The notes under the pieces: generated by a model
Seen by the model: only the letters and a program-made list of their open reading frames with translations
The model's database searches: none
Told to the model about the DNA's origin: nothing
Assembly: GCF_026262625.1 (NCBI RefSeq)
Contig: NZ_SHNN01000002.1
Span: forward strand, 310,001-374,000
DNA length: 64,000 nucleotides
Source of the DNA: Candidatus Litorirhabdus singularis
GTDB taxonomy: Bacteria; Pseudomonadota; Gammaproteobacteria; Pseudomonadales; Halieaceae
Reading direction: 5' to 3'
Program-made: the position numbers and the translations under genes
Shown: positions 48,760-58,116 of the stretch, in pieces
How positions within the stretch are numbered: position 1 is the stretch's first letter
How the letters are laid out: each line of letters begins with the position of its first letter

Positions 48760-49242
48760 ATGACCATTGATTCCCGCGAATTTCGCGATGCGTTGGGGTG
48801 TTTTGCCACCGGCGTTACCGTAATAACCGCAAACCCTGAGGGGCAGCAGCCTTTCGGCATGACGGTGAATTCTTTTGCTTCAGTTTCGCTTGATCCACCG
48901 CTGGTACTCTGGAGCTTGCAGAATAACTCCGAGATGTTTGACGTGTGGGAGCGCGCCAGTACTTTTGGTGTGAACATATTGCGAGCGGACCAACAAGATT
49001 TATCCAATCTATATGCCCGTAAGGGCGACCATCTGCTGGAGGCTGATCATTTTGTGGCCGGTGTTACCGGTGTGCCAGTGCTCCCCGACAGTCTGGTAAG
49101 CATGGAATGCGAAGTTGAGGCGCGTTACCCAGGCGGCGACCACACTATTATTGTAGGCCGAGTAACGGCAATGGAAAACCGCGATAACGGTGAGCCCTTG
49201 CTGTTTTGTGCGGGCGGATACCGTGAATTGGCCAGGACCTGA
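48760..49242 (+). CDS. flavin reductase family protein
   Basis: 160 residues of the split-barrel FMN-binding fold (HpaC/NtaB type): FRDALGCFATGVTVITANPEG, FGMTVNSFASVSLDPPLVLWSL and TFGVNILRADQQDLS. Members reduce FMN or FAD with NAD(P)H and often feed a partner monooxygenase. The LLM protein and the KstD-like cluster in the region could use it, but that link is only inferred. AAGGAAAA precedes the ATG. Confidence 0.9.
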   Translation: MTIDSREFRDALGCFATGVTVITANPEGQQPFGMTVNSFASVSLDPPLVLWSLQNNSEMFDVWERASTFGVNILRADQQDLSNLYARKGDHLLEADHFVAGVTGVPVLPDSLVSMECEVEARYPGGDHTIIVGRVTAMENRDNGEPLLFCAGGYRELART

Positions 49243-49245
49243 GAT

Positions 49246-49776
49246 ATGAAGTTTTGCAGTCAGTGCGGCTCAGCAGTCACCGCGCGTATACCGGATGGCG
49301 ATGACCGGGTGCGCTTCGTCTGCGACAGCTGCGACGTCATTCACTACGAAAATCCCAGGGTGATCGTCGGCTGCGTTCCCATATACGAAGACCGCATATT
49401 GCTTTGCAAGCGCGCCATCGCACCGCGCGAAGGTTCCTGGACTCTGCCAGCCGGGTTTATGGAGAACGGCGAGACCAGCGTACAGGGCGCAGCCCGAGAG
49501 ACCTGGGAGGAAGCCAGGGCCAAAGTGGAGCAGCAGCAGCTTTATCGCTTGTTTGACGTACCGGGTATCAATCAGGTCTATATGTTCTATCGCGCAGTAG
49601 TGATTAACGGTGAGTGTGGGGTCGGGCCGGAGAGCAGCGAAGTCGGCCTTTTCAAAGAAGAAGATATTCCTTGGGATAACATCGCCTTTCCGGTTATTTA
49701 CCATGCGCTAAAGGAGTACCTCTCCGATAGACGCAAAGAGGAGTACCCCATCAGGGTTTCCTCTATTAATCGATGA
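49246..49776 (+). CDS. Nudix hydrolase with N-terminal zinc ribbon
   Basis: 176 residues. A zinc ribbon with Cys4, Cys7, Cys26 and Cys29 precedes the Nudix box (G70...E76, REtWEEA at 84-90; the usual Gly after EEx is Arg91). NUDT/NudC-like proteins hydrolyse NADH, capped RNA or ADP-ribose; this shorter form is of uncertain substrate. Starts three bases after the flavin reductase stop. Confidence 0.88.
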   Translation: MKFCSQCGSAVTARIPDGDDRVRFVCDSCDVIHYENPRVIVGCVPIYEDRILLCKRAIAPREGSWTLPAGFMENGETSVQGAARETWEEARAKVEQQQLYRLFDVPGINQVYMFYRAVVINGECGVGPESSEVGLFKEEDIPWDNIAFPVIYHALKEYLSDRRKEEYPIRVSSINR

Positions 49777-49804
49777 CAGACCATGACGCCGGGGCAATCT
49801 TGGC

Positions 49805-51118
49805 GTGAAGGATATTCTTGACGCCTTAATGACCGATCCCCGCTTGCTCCTTATGTCAGTAGCTCTGTCGCTGGTACTGGTAGGGGCAGGTTTTTTGCTT
49901 TTGCGGCTGCGTTATCAACAAAAACTTGCACTGGCGGCGCTAGAGCATTCTCAGGAAGTAGGCGAGTGGCAGGCGGCTGTTTCCCGTCTGGAGGAAAGGT
50001 TGGCAGGTGAAGGTCAGGCGGCGGCCGATAAGCTGGAACTGCTGCAGGGCGCGCGCAAGCAAATGAGTGACGAGTTCAATAGTCTCGCCAACCGGATTTT
50101 TGAAGAGAAGAGTGAGCGCCTGTTGGAAAACAGTAAAAACACTCTGCAACATACGCTCTCGCCGCTGCAGAATCAGCTGCAAGAATTTCGCAAGCGGGTT
50201 GATCACGTGTATGACACTGAAAGCCGCGACCGGGTTTCGCTGTTGCACGAGCTCAATCAACTCAAGCTACTTAACAAACAGATGTCCGAGGATGCGGTAA
50301 ATCTGACGCGGGCACTCAAGGGCGATAAGAAGGCGCAGGGCAACTGGGGTGAAGTTGTGCTGGAGCGGGTGTTGGAAGAATCCGGATTGCGTAAAGGCTA
50401 CGAATATGAAACTCAGGTCTCACTGCAGTCTGCTGGTGGCGAACGGCGGATGCCTGACGTGGTGGTGCGACTGCCTGAGGAAAAGGACATCATTATTGAT
50501 GCCAAGGTGTCCTTGGTTGACTATTCACGCTACGTGGCCAGCGACGATGAGTTAGAGAAGCGCGCCGCGCTGGCTGGTCACGTGCAGGCGATCAAAAACC
50601 ATATCAAAGGCTTAAGCATCAAGGATTACGATGGACTGGAAGGAGTCCGGACGCTCGACTTTGTGCTCATGTTTATTCCCATCGAGTCTGCTTTCATGGC
50701 GGCTTTTGATGCGGAACCGGACATGTTCAGAACTGCTTACGACAAGCAGGTTATCGTAGTCAGTCCAACCACCCTGCTGGCGACACTGCGCACGGTGCAG
50801 TCAATCTGGCGCTACGAGCAGCAAAACAAGAATGCTGAAAAAATCGCCAATCAGGCAGGGGCGATTCATGACCAGTTTGCGCTGGTGCTGGAGTCACTGT
50901 CTGAAGTCGGCAAGCACCTTGATAAGGCCAGAGGTTCTTGGGATAAAACCCGCGATCGTCTTAACAGCGGGCGCGGTAATCTGGTAAGAAGAGTCCAACA
51001 GTTGCAGGAGTTGGGTGCGCGTACGCGCAAAACTCTGCCGCCGGATATGACAGATAGTGACGCAGAAGACTCGGCGCGATTAACAGACAGTAACCCTGAT
51101 GAGGAGAATTTGAAGTGA
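49805..51118 (+). CDS. rmuC: DNA recombination protein RmuC
   Basis: 437 residues: an N-terminal membrane helix (LLLMSVALSLVLVGAGFLLL), long coiled coil (about 40-180), then a PD-(D/E)XK nuclease-like core with KGDKKAQGNWGEVVLERVLE, MPDVVVRLPEEKDIIIDAKVSLVDYS (catalytic Asp and DAK) and a Lys/Arg-rich tail. RmuC limits inversions of short repeats. GTG 49805 is the likely start; ATG 49829 is possible. It overlaps the next gene by four bases (GTGA). Confidence 0.94.
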   Translation: MKDILDALMTDPRLLLMSVALSLVLVGAGFLLLRLRYQQKLALAALEHSQEVGEWQAAVSRLEERLAGEGQAAADKLELLQGARKQMSDEFNSLANRIFEEKSERLLENSKNTLQHTLSPLQNQLQEFRKRVDHVYDTESRDRVSLLHELNQLKLLNKQMSEDAVNLTRALKGDKKAQGNWGEVVLERVLEESGLRKGYEYETQVSLQSAGGERRMPDVVVRLPEEKDIIIDAKVSLVDYSRYVASDDELEKRAALAGHVQAIKNHIKGLSIKDYDGLEGVRTLDFVLMFIPIESAFMAAFDAEPDMFRTAYDKQVIVVSPTTLLATLRTVQSIWRYEQQNKNAEKIANQAGAIHDQFALVLESLSEVGKHLDKARGSWDKTRDRLNSGRGNLVRRVQQLQELGARTRKTLPPDMTDSDAEDSARLTDSNPDEENLK

Positions 51119-51597
51119 GCTTTCCAAAAGTTGGCAACCTGGCACCCGTCCTGACTTTGACAGATCAAAACGGCGATAAGGTAAGTCTCAAGGACTTTCG
51201 TGGCGAGAGTAACGTGGTCTTGTATTTTTACCCCAAAGCGCTGACTCCCGGTTGCACGAATCAGGCCTGTGGTATCAGGGACCATCGCAAGGCGTTTGCG
51301 AAAGCTAATACCACCGTGCTGGCAGTCAGCCCTGACCCAGTGAAAAAGCTGGTGAAGTTCGTAGACAAGCACGGTCTGGACTTTACCCTGCTGTCGGATG
51401 AAGATCTGGTAGCCACGAAAAAGTATGGGTGTTGGGCGCTGAAGAAATTCATGGGTAAAGAATACATGGGTGTACTGCGAACCACTTTTATCATCGGCAA
51501 AGACGGTCGCCTCAAGCATATAATGGATAAAGTTAAGACCAAGAGTCACGATGCAGACGTATTGGCGCTAATCGATGAGCTAGGTCTGAAGGACTAG
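51115..51597 (+). CDS. bcp: peroxiredoxin of the Bcp/PrxQ type
   Basis: 160 residues, thioredoxin fold. Peroxidatic Cys47 and resolving Cys52 in TPGCTNQACGIRD, the CxxxxC spacing of Bcp/PrxQ. The typical Glu after the first Cys-Thr is replaced by Asn. Ends with the family pattern KVKTKSHDADVLALI. Reduces hydroperoxides using thioredoxin. GTG start with GAGGAG eight bases upstream, coupled to rmuC. Confidence 0.93.
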   Translation: MSFPKVGNLAPVLTLTDQNGDKVSLKDFRGESNVVLYFYPKALTPGCTNQACGIRDHRKAFAKANTTVLAVSPDPVKKLVKFVDKHGLDFTLLSDEDLVATKKYGCWALKKFMGKEYMGVLRTTFIIGKDGRLKHIMDKVKTKSHDADVLALIDELGLKD

Positions 51598-51631
51598 CCG
51601 CACAGGCTAGTCGTTTTCAGGGGTAGGAAGT

Positions 51632-53332
51632 ATGGACACAGCGAATTGGGATCACACTACCGATTTTTTGGTTGTCGGCAGTGGTGGTGGTGGTATGACC
51701 GGTGCCATTACTGCGGCTGATGCTGGCGCTGATGTATTGGTTGTTGAAAAGACCGAACAGTATGGCGGTACTACCAGCATGTCGGGTGGTGTGATCTGGG
51801 TGCCGAACAACCACCTGATGAAGGCCGCAGGTATTGACGATAGCGAAGCTGAAGCTTGGCAGTATCTTGAGAGGGTGACTGCTGGTGAGGTGAGTGAAGA
51901 GCGTCTGCGCGCCTATATAGAAAAGGCACCGGAAATGCTGTTAGCGCTGGAGCGTAGCGGCGATGTGAAGTTTGCGGCTGCGGTGACTTACATGGACTAT
52001 TACCCTGAGTTTCCCGGTGGAAAACCGGGTGGCCGCTCGCTCGAACCTGCACCTTTCTCGGCGCGTAAGCTTGACGGCCGTGAACCGCAGCAGCGCGCTT
52101 CGCATCAGGGCAAGATCATGAAAATATCCATGACCGCAGGGGAAGGTCGCAAGCTGGTTAATTTTACCTGGCGCAGTTGGCTGGTACTGGCGCGACTCAT
52201 GTTGCGTTACTACCTGGATATTCCATCGCGTCTGCGTGGGCTACCCGATAATCGCATGACGTTTGGACGTTCTCTGGGCGCTCAATTACGCGCAGCACTG
52301 GCGCGGCGTGATATACCGCTGTGGCTGAATACCAGTTTTCAGGAATTGGTGTTGGAGCAGGGCGTAGTCGTGGGAGCGGTCGTGCAGCGTGGACAGGAGC
52401 GGTTACGCATTCGCGCACGGCGCGGTGTGCTGTTAGCTGCTGGTGGTTTTGATCATAACGAAGCGCTGCGGCGCAAGCATCACCCGGCCGGTTGGCAGCC
52501 GGGCTGGGCGGCGGGTAACCCTGGCAACACCGGCGATGCCATCACGGCTGGCACCGACGTAGGTGCGGCACTGGAGTTTATGCACTGCGCCTGGTGGACC
52601 CCCACTTACCTGATGCCCGACGGGCATGCCGAGGCATTGATTGCGGGTAAATCTATGCCGGGCTCTATTTTTGTGAATGCACTGGGCGAACGCTTTGCTA
52701 ACGAAGCGGCACCCTATGAGGATTTAGTTAAAGCCCAATTCGCGGCTCACAGTGACAGCTCATCAACGGTACCTTGCTATATGGTGGTAGACGCCACCTA
52801 TCGCAATAAGTACCCAATCGGACCTGTTGGCCCCGGCAAGGCAATGCCTGATGAACTCATACCGGGTGAGCTAAAACGCGCGGGTTTTCTGCGACGCGCC
52901 GACACTCTCGAAGAACTCGCGGGTTTGTTAGGGATCGATGAGGCTGGATTGAGTCGCACCGTCGCTCGCTTTAACCAATTCGCTGTGGACGGCAAAGACC
53001 CGGATTTTGGCCGCGGTGACAGCTTGCATGATCGCTACTACAGTGACCCGTCTGTGGCACCGAATCCCAGCCTGGCGCCATTGCAAAAGGCACCGTTTTA
53101 CGCCATTCAGATACAGGCGGGTGATCTGGGCACCAAAGGCGGGCTGAAGACCGACGCCAACGGCGCGGTGCTGGATCAGCAGGATGCGATAATTCCAGGC
53201 TTATACGCCGCCGGTAACTGTTCGGGTGCCGTCATGGGTAACAGCTATCCAGGCGCGGGTTCAACTATTGGTCCTGCTATGACCTTTGCCTGGCTAGCGG
53301 CCCAGCATGCCATGTCAGATCAGGTACAATAG
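51632..53332 (+). CDS. FAD-binding dehydrogenase, 3-ketosteroid delta1-dehydrogenase (KstD)-like
   Basis: 566-residue succinate-dehydrogenase/fumarate-reductase family flavoprotein. FAD motif VVGSGGGGMTGAITAADAG near 14-33, TTSMSGGVIWVPNN near 46-59, and C-terminal IPGLYAAGNCSGAVMGNSYPG plus GAGSTIGPAMTFAWLAAQ. KstD enzymes put a C1-C2 double bond in 3-ketosteroids. The likeness fits that clade but the sequence alone does not settle the substrate. First of eight genes on one strand (51632-58886) that include a P450 and two SDRs. Confidence 0.88.
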   Translation: MDTANWDHTTDFLVVGSGGGGMTGAITAADAGADVLVVEKTEQYGGTTSMSGGVIWVPNNHLMKAAGIDDSEAEAWQYLERVTAGEVSEERLRAYIEKAPEMLLALERSGDVKFAAAVTYMDYYPEFPGGKPGGRSLEPAPFSARKLDGREPQQRASHQGKIMKISMTAGEGRKLVNFTWRSWLVLARLMLRYYLDIPSRLRGLPDNRMTFGRSLGAQLRAALARRDIPLWLNTSFQELVLEQGVVVGAVVQRGQERLRIRARRGVLLAAGGFDHNEALRRKHHPAGWQPGWAAGNPGNTGDAITAGTDVGAALEFMHCAWWTPTYLMPDGHAEALIAGKSMPGSIFVNALGERFANEAAPYEDLVKAQFAAHSDSSSTVPCYMVVDATYRNKYPIGPVGPGKAMPDELIPGELKRAGFLRRADTLEELAGLLGIDEAGLSRTVARFNQFAVDGKDPDFGRGDSLHDRYYSDPSVAPNPSLAPLQKAPFYAIQIQAGDLGTKGGLKTDANGAVLDQQDAIIPGLYAAGNCSGAVMGNSYPGAGSTIGPAMTFAWLAAQHAMSDQVQ

Positions 53333-53357
53333 CGGCCCTTTTCCTTAAGAGCTTGCT

Positions 53358-54452
53358 ATGTCTGAGCTGATTTACCCGCATTCCGAAGTGCCTGCACCCG
53401 GGGCTGTGATCGAAGTCGCCCCCGGCGTGCATTGGCTGCGCATGCCGCTGCCCATGGCACTGGACCATATCAATCTGTACTTGCTGGAAGATGATGACGG
53501 CTGGTGGATAATAGATACCGGTATAGCACTGGGTGATACTGAAAAACTCTGGCAGCAGATTTTTGATGAGGTGCTGGGTGATAAACCAGTCAAAGCCGTG
53601 CTCTGTACGCATATGCACCCGGACCACTGTGGAGTGGCGGGATGGCTCTGTGATACCTGGAAGGTGCCACTGTATATGACCATGGGCGAGTATCTAACGG
53701 CCCGTAGTTTTAGCAAAATGACCGTCGACGACCTGACCTGGACCACGGAGCAGTACTACCGTGGAGCAGGGATGGATGCCGACTATCTGGATAATATGAA
53801 AAAGAATTTTGGTGGCTTCGGTTCCGTGGTGAAGCCACTGCCGGGAGCGTACCGGCGGCTCGAGGATTCTGATTACCTGACCATTGGTGGGGTGCGCTGG
53901 CGGATCATAGTGGGAGCAGGGCATTCGCCTGAACATGCCTGTCTATATAGTGCTGCGCTGAACCTATTGATTAGCGGAGATCAGGTGATTCCAAGGATCA
54001 CTTCAAATGTGAGTGTGTCGCCGATGGAGCCGGAGGGCAATCCGCTGCGTCAGTGGCTTGCTTCGCATCAGCATTTTCTCGAGCAGTTGCCGTCGGATGC
54101 TCTGGTGTTGCCAGCTCACAATACTCCCTTTTATGGTCTACATGACCGTCTACGTTATCTTGTGCAGCATCACGAAGATCACCTGCTGGCATTGGAAGAG
54201 GCCTGTCAGCAGCAGCCCAGCTCAGCCAAGGAGCTGTTACCGGTGTTGTTCAAACGTGAGCTCGATGCTAATACTATTGGAATGGCGTTGGGCGAGTGTG
54301 TGGCACACCTGAATTACCTGACCCGGCGTGGGCAACTGCGGCGAGACACCGATGCCAATGGTTGCTATCGCTACGTCTCCGTAGATGAAACCTTAGACCA
54401 ACGTCTGCGTATGAGCGGGCACGAGCCGGATGAGGCGCCAATGATGGTCTAG
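53358..54452 (+). CDS. metallo-beta-lactamase fold hydrolase
   Basis: 364 residues with HINLYLLEDDDGWWIIDTG, the metal motif THMHPDHCG (His85, His87, Asp89, His90), GHSPEHACLYS and SGDQVIPRITSN. A C-terminal helical domain (about 250-360) follows, ending in a winged-helix-like HLNYLTRRGQLRRD, similar to the lactamase-B2 and acyl/lactone-hydrolase types. It could hydrolyse a thioester or lactone intermediate. It lies 25 bp after the KstD-like gene. Confidence 0.88.
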   Translation: MSELIYPHSEVPAPGAVIEVAPGVHWLRMPLPMALDHINLYLLEDDDGWWIIDTGIALGDTEKLWQQIFDEVLGDKPVKAVLCTHMHPDHCGVAGWLCDTWKVPLYMTMGEYLTARSFSKMTVDDLTWTTEQYYRGAGMDADYLDNMKKNFGGFGSVVKPLPGAYRRLEDSDYLTIGGVRWRIIVGAGHSPEHACLYSAALNLLISGDQVIPRITSNVSVSPMEPEGNPLRQWLASHQHFLEQLPSDALVLPAHNTPFYGLHDRLRYLVQHHEDHLLALEEACQQQPSSAKELLPVLFKRELDANTIGMALGECVAHLNYLTRRGQLRRDTDANGCYRYVSVDETLDQRLRMSGHEPDEAPMMV

Positions 54453-54527
54453 CACTCCGCTCGCTTGATATTACCTATTTATAGCTTATAGTTTTTCTCT
54501 GTTTATACATCATTGAAGGAACGTACT

Positions 54528-55760
54528 ATGTCAGGTTGTCCGCATATAGACTTAACTGATCCAGATACCTATCGGGGAGGTGCGCCGCGCGAGGTGTTTC
54601 GCTATCTACGCAACGAAGAACCGATTTACTGGCATGAGGACCCCGCACAAGGCGTCGGGTTTTGGGCGGTTACCAAGCAAAAAGACGTCGATTACATCTC
54701 CAAGAATCCGCTGCTGTTTTCTTCAGAAGTGAAGAGCTGTCTATTGCATGAGTCGGAGCCAGATCGCATTGAGCTGATGGCCAACCAGATGATCAATATG
54801 GATCCGCCCAGACACCTCAAGTATCGACGTCTGGTACGCAGTGCATTCACTCCCAAAAAAGTTGATTCTTACACCGAACGTTTTCGCCAAATTGCACGTG
54901 ATATTGTCGCCGCCGCCATAGAAGGGGGCCAGTGTGAGTTTGTTAAGGACGTTGCTGCCGACCTGCCATTGATTGCTATCTGCGAATTGATGGGTGTGCC
55001 GCTAGAGCGTCGTGAGCGATTGTTTGAGCTGACCAATATTATGATTGGTATGGACGACCCGGAGCTTGCGACTACCGACGAAGACGGTTTGAATGCCATG
55101 GCCGAGATGTTTTTCATGGCGCAGACACTTGCAGAAGAGCATCGCGCCAATCCTGCCGATGATATTGTTAATGTGCTGCTAACGGGCACCGTGGAAGAAG
55201 AGCCGCTCACCGACGAGGAGTTCTGTCACTTTTTCCTCTTGCTTATAGTTGCAGGCAACGAAACTACCCGTACCGTGACCAGCCATGGCATGCGTTTACT
55301 GATCGAACACCCTGAGCAGTACCAGCAGTTGGTCGATAACCCAGACTTGCTGGAAGGCGCGATTGAGGAAATATTGCGTTATAACCCTGCAGTTATAGCT
55401 TTTCGTCGCACAGCTACCGAAGATGTAGAGCTGAGTGGAAAGACCATTAAGGCAGGAGACAAGGTAGAAATATTCTATGCCGCTGCCAGTGCGGATGAAG
55501 ATGTGTTTACCGATGTCGATAGCTTTGATATTTTTCGAGCTGAGCGAGAGGACGTACGCAATGGCCACCGTGCCTTTGGTGTAGGCGAACACTTTTGCCT
55601 GGGTTCGCATTTGGCGCGGCTGGAGTTGAAGGTTATTTTTACTGAGATTCTCAAATATGTACGCAACCCACGCCTCAATGGTGACATCAATTGGCTGCGC
55701 TCAAACTTCATTAGCGGTATCAAGTCTATGCCTATAGCTTTTGACGTTGCTGACCAATAG
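54528..55760 (+). CDS. cytochrome P450, CYP125/CYP142-like
   Basis: 410 residues. I-helix AGNETTR, ExxR in EEILRYNP, haem loop FGVGEHFCLGSHLAR with the axial Cys, and MDPPRHLKYRRLVRSAFTPK. These patterns are typical of the CYP125/142/124 branch, which hydroxylates sterol side chains and other lipids in mycobacteria. AAGGAA lies seven bases before ATG 54528. The neighbouring KstD-like gene supports a steroid substrate, not proven. No ferredoxin gene adjoins. Confidence 0.92.
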   Translation: MSGCPHIDLTDPDTYRGGAPREVFRYLRNEEPIYWHEDPAQGVGFWAVTKQKDVDYISKNPLLFSSEVKSCLLHESEPDRIELMANQMINMDPPRHLKYRRLVRSAFTPKKVDSYTERFRQIARDIVAAAIEGGQCEFVKDVAADLPLIAICELMGVPLERRERLFELTNIMIGMDDPELATTDEDGLNAMAEMFFMAQTLAEEHRANPADDIVNVLLTGTVEEEPLTDEEFCHFFLLLIVAGNETTRTVTSHGMRLLIEHPEQYQQLVDNPDLLEGAIEEILRYNPAVIAFRRTATEDVELSGKTIKAGDKVEIFYAAASADEDVFTDVDSFDIFRAEREDVRNGHRAFGVGEHFCLGSHLARLELKVIFTEILKYVRNPRLNGDINWLRSNFISGIKSMPIAFDVADQ

Positions 55761-55769
55761 GACTGTGCA

Positions 55770-56759
55770 ATGACTATGAAATATATTGATGTAACTGAGC
55801 CAGGCGGCGCCGAGACACTGATACTGGCAACAGGTGATCGGCCAGTGGCTGCCGCTGACGAAGTGTTGATTCAGGTAGCGGCCGCAGGCATTAACCGCGC
55901 TGATATTATTCAACGCATGGGCTTCTATCCGCCGCCGCCAGGAGCCTCTCCCATTCTAGGTCTTGAAGTCGCAGGCGAAGTTTGTGCTGTGGGTGCTGAA
56001 GTCTCGCGCTGGCAGGTGGGCGATAAGGTCTGCGCGCTGCTCGGTGGCGGTGGTTATGCTGAGTATGCAACAGCGAAGGCGCTGGAATGTATGCCAATTC
56101 CCAAGGGCTATACCATGGCACAGGCGGCGGCATTACCCGAAGCGCTGCTGACTGTTTGGACCAACGTAATGCAACGGGTTGCCTTACAGCCGGGTGAAAC
56201 GTTTCTGGTGCATGGCGGTTCCAGTGGTATCGGTACCACGGCGATCCAGTTAGCGCGTCAGCTTGGGTGCCGCGTGTTTGCCACGGCCGGTAGCGCCGAG
56301 AAGGTGGCGGTCTGTGAACGTCTGGGTGCTGAGATAGCGGTTAACTACAAGGAACAAGACTTTGTGGAGGTTCTGGTTAAAGCAACTGACGGTAGCGGAG
56401 TCGATGTCATTCTCGATATGGTCGGCGGTGATTACGTTGATCGTAATATCACGCTGGCCGCCGCCGACGGACGTATTGTTAATATTGCCTACTTGCAAGG
56501 CTCCAAAGTCGAGGTCAATTTGATGCCGGTAATGCTAAAGCGGCTGCAGATAACGGGCTCTACGCTGCGTGCACGGCCCGCGGCCTTTAAGGCCGAGCTG
56601 ACTGCTGCGGTAGAGGCTACAGTTTGGCCTTGGTTGGAGGCTGGTGATATAGCACCGGTCATTCACGAAACTTTCCCCGCGGCGCAGGCTGCAGAAGCGC
56701 ATCGCCTGATGGAAGCCAGCGATCATATCGGCAAACTGATTTTGAGCTGGGAGTCCTAG
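55770..56759 (+). CDS. NAD(P)H quinone oxidoreductase, PIG3/QOR family
   Basis: 329-residue zinc-free MDR protein: GINRADIIQRMGFYPPPPGAS near 38-58 (the PIG3-like signature), VHGGSSGIGTTAIQLARQLG (cofactor motif) and NITLAAADGRIVNIAYLQG. It reduces quinones or enones with NADPH. It starts nine bases after the P450 stop and two bases before the next SDR, implying one operon. An ATG six bases in (55776) is an alternative start. Confidence 0.93.
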   Translation: MTMKYIDVTEPGGAETLILATGDRPVAAADEVLIQVAAAGINRADIIQRMGFYPPPPGASPILGLEVAGEVCAVGAEVSRWQVGDKVCALLGGGGYAEYATAKALECMPIPKGYTMAQAAALPEALLTVWTNVMQRVALQPGETFLVHGGSSGIGTTAIQLARQLGCRVFATAGSAEKVAVCERLGAEIAVNYKEQDFVEVLVKATDGSGVDVILDMVGGDYVDRNITLAAADGRIVNIAYLQGSKVEVNLMPVMLKRLQITGSTLRARPAAFKAELTAAVEATVWPWLEAGDIAPVIHETFPAAQAAEAHRLMEASDHIGKLILSWES

Positions 56760-56761
56760 TC

Positions 56762-57631
56762 GTGTCAGTAAGCGGAAAACATATACTGATAACAGGCGCC
56801 ACCGCGGGTATTGGCACCGCCAGCGCTCACTTGTTGGCCGCAGCGGGGGCCAGGCTGACGCTGTTAGCACGCAACAAGGCCAAGGCGGAGCAAGTTGCAG
56901 CTGATGTGGCAGCGACTAGTGGCGGGCCACCACCGCAGATACTGATTGCTGATTTTGCTAGCTTGGAGTCAGTCCGCGAAGCGGGTGCAGCCTTTGCAGC
57001 CAGTGGCGAACCGCTGGATATACTGCTCAACAATGCGGGCGTGGTATGCACCAGTCGCCGCGAGACCATCGATGGCTTTGAGGAAACTTTCGCCGTTAAT
57101 CACCTGGCGCCTTTCCTGCTTACCGGGTTGTTGCTGCCCCGTTTACGGGAGTCAGCGACGGCGCGCATCGTCAACGTATCATCGGGCGCACATGCGTTCT
57201 CACGGGATATGGGGTTTGGTGATTTACAGGCCGAGCAAGGTTTCAAGACGTTCAGAGAATATGGCCGCTCCAAGCTCGCCAATATTTTGTTCACACGCTA
57301 TTTGTCAAACCAACTGCAGGCTGAAGGCATCACTGTGAACTGTCTTCACCCTGGCGCTGTCAGAACCGATCTTGGCACACAGAACGGCGGCGTGATGAGC
57401 AAAGTATTGCCACTGCTGCTGCGTCCTTTCTTTAAGACGCCGGAGCAGGGCGCGGCTACTTCAGTGTTTCTGTGCGCTGATCCCAGCGTCGCGAAGGTTA
57501 GTGGCGAGTACTATATTAACTGTAAGCAGGCCAAGACCAGGCCTTGGGCTCAGGATGACGAGGCGGCTGCCAGGCTCTGGCAGGTCAGCGAAGAATTAAC
57601 CGGTTTCAGTTACCCATGGGCTGCCCACTAA
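56762..57631 (+). CDS. short-chain dehydrogenase, retinol-dehydrogenase-like
   Basis: 289 residues: LITGATAGIGTASAHLLA near 9-26, LDILLNNAGVV, VNVSSGAHAF and YGRSKLANILFTRYL, the extended pattern of RDH11-14-like SDRs. NAD(P)-linked alcohol/ketone oxidoreductase. GTG start. It lies within the catabolic series between the quinone oxidoreductase and a SnoaL-like protein. Confidence 0.92.
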   Translation: MSVSGKHILITGATAGIGTASAHLLAAAGARLTLLARNKAKAEQVAADVAATSGGPPPQILIADFASLESVREAGAAFAASGEPLDILLNNAGVVCTSRRETIDGFEETFAVNHLAPFLLTGLLLPRLRESATARIVNVSSGAHAFSRDMGFGDLQAEQGFKTFREYGRSKLANILFTRYLSNQLQAEGITVNCLHPGAVRTDLGTQNGGVMSKVLPLLLRPFFKTPEQGAATSVFLCADPSVAKVSGEYYINCKQAKTRPWAQDDEAAARLWQVSEELTGFSYPWAAH

Positions 57632-57663
57632 AGCAGCCTGATATCTCACGGAGGCAAAGCGTT

Positions 57664-58116
57664 ATGTTGTCACAGCAAGAAATGTCAGACCGATTTGAAA
57701 TTCAGGATCTCTGTTACCGCTACGCAGAGCTGGTAGATACGCGCAATTTTGATGCGCTGGCTACGGATGTTTTTACCGCCGACGCGCACATTGACTACAG
57801 CGAGCTGGGGGGCAGTGTGGGTAATCTGCAGGACACTATCAGCTTTCTGAAAAAGGCACTAACGCCAGAGACCTTTCCGAGTCACCAGCACCTAAACGGT
57901 AACATTCAGATTTCGTTGCAGGGTGACAAGGCAAGCGGGCGGGTAATGCTGTTTAACCCCCAGGAAATGAGCTTACCTGAGGGCGGCACGCAGATATTTG
58001 TATGTGGCCTTTGGTATCTGGACAAGTACGTGCGAACACCAGCTGGGTGGCGCATGCAGGAGCGGGTTGAGGAGAAGAGCTATGTCTTCAATGCGCCAGA
58101 TTTCTTGAATCTCTAA
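57664..58116 (+). CDS. SnoaL-like / NTF2-fold protein
   Basis: 150 residues of the NTF2-like fold (EIQDLCYRYAELVDTRNFDAL, ADAHIDYSELGG, GLWYLDKYVRTPAGWRMQERV). Members include SnoaL cyclases, ketosteroid isomerase relatives and scytalone dehydratases; the RYxxxxDxxxFD layout is of the SnoaL_4 group. ATG 57664 with GGAGG upstream is the start. Position in the cluster suggests a small isomerase or hydratase step, unproven. Confidence 0.85.
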   Translation: MLSQQEMSDRFEIQDLCYRYAELVDTRNFDALATDVFTADAHIDYSELGGSVGNLQDTISFLKKALTPETFPSHQHLNGNIQISLQGDKASGRVMLFNPQEMSLPEGGTQIFVCGLWYLDKYVRTPAGWRMQERVEEKSYVFNAPDFLNL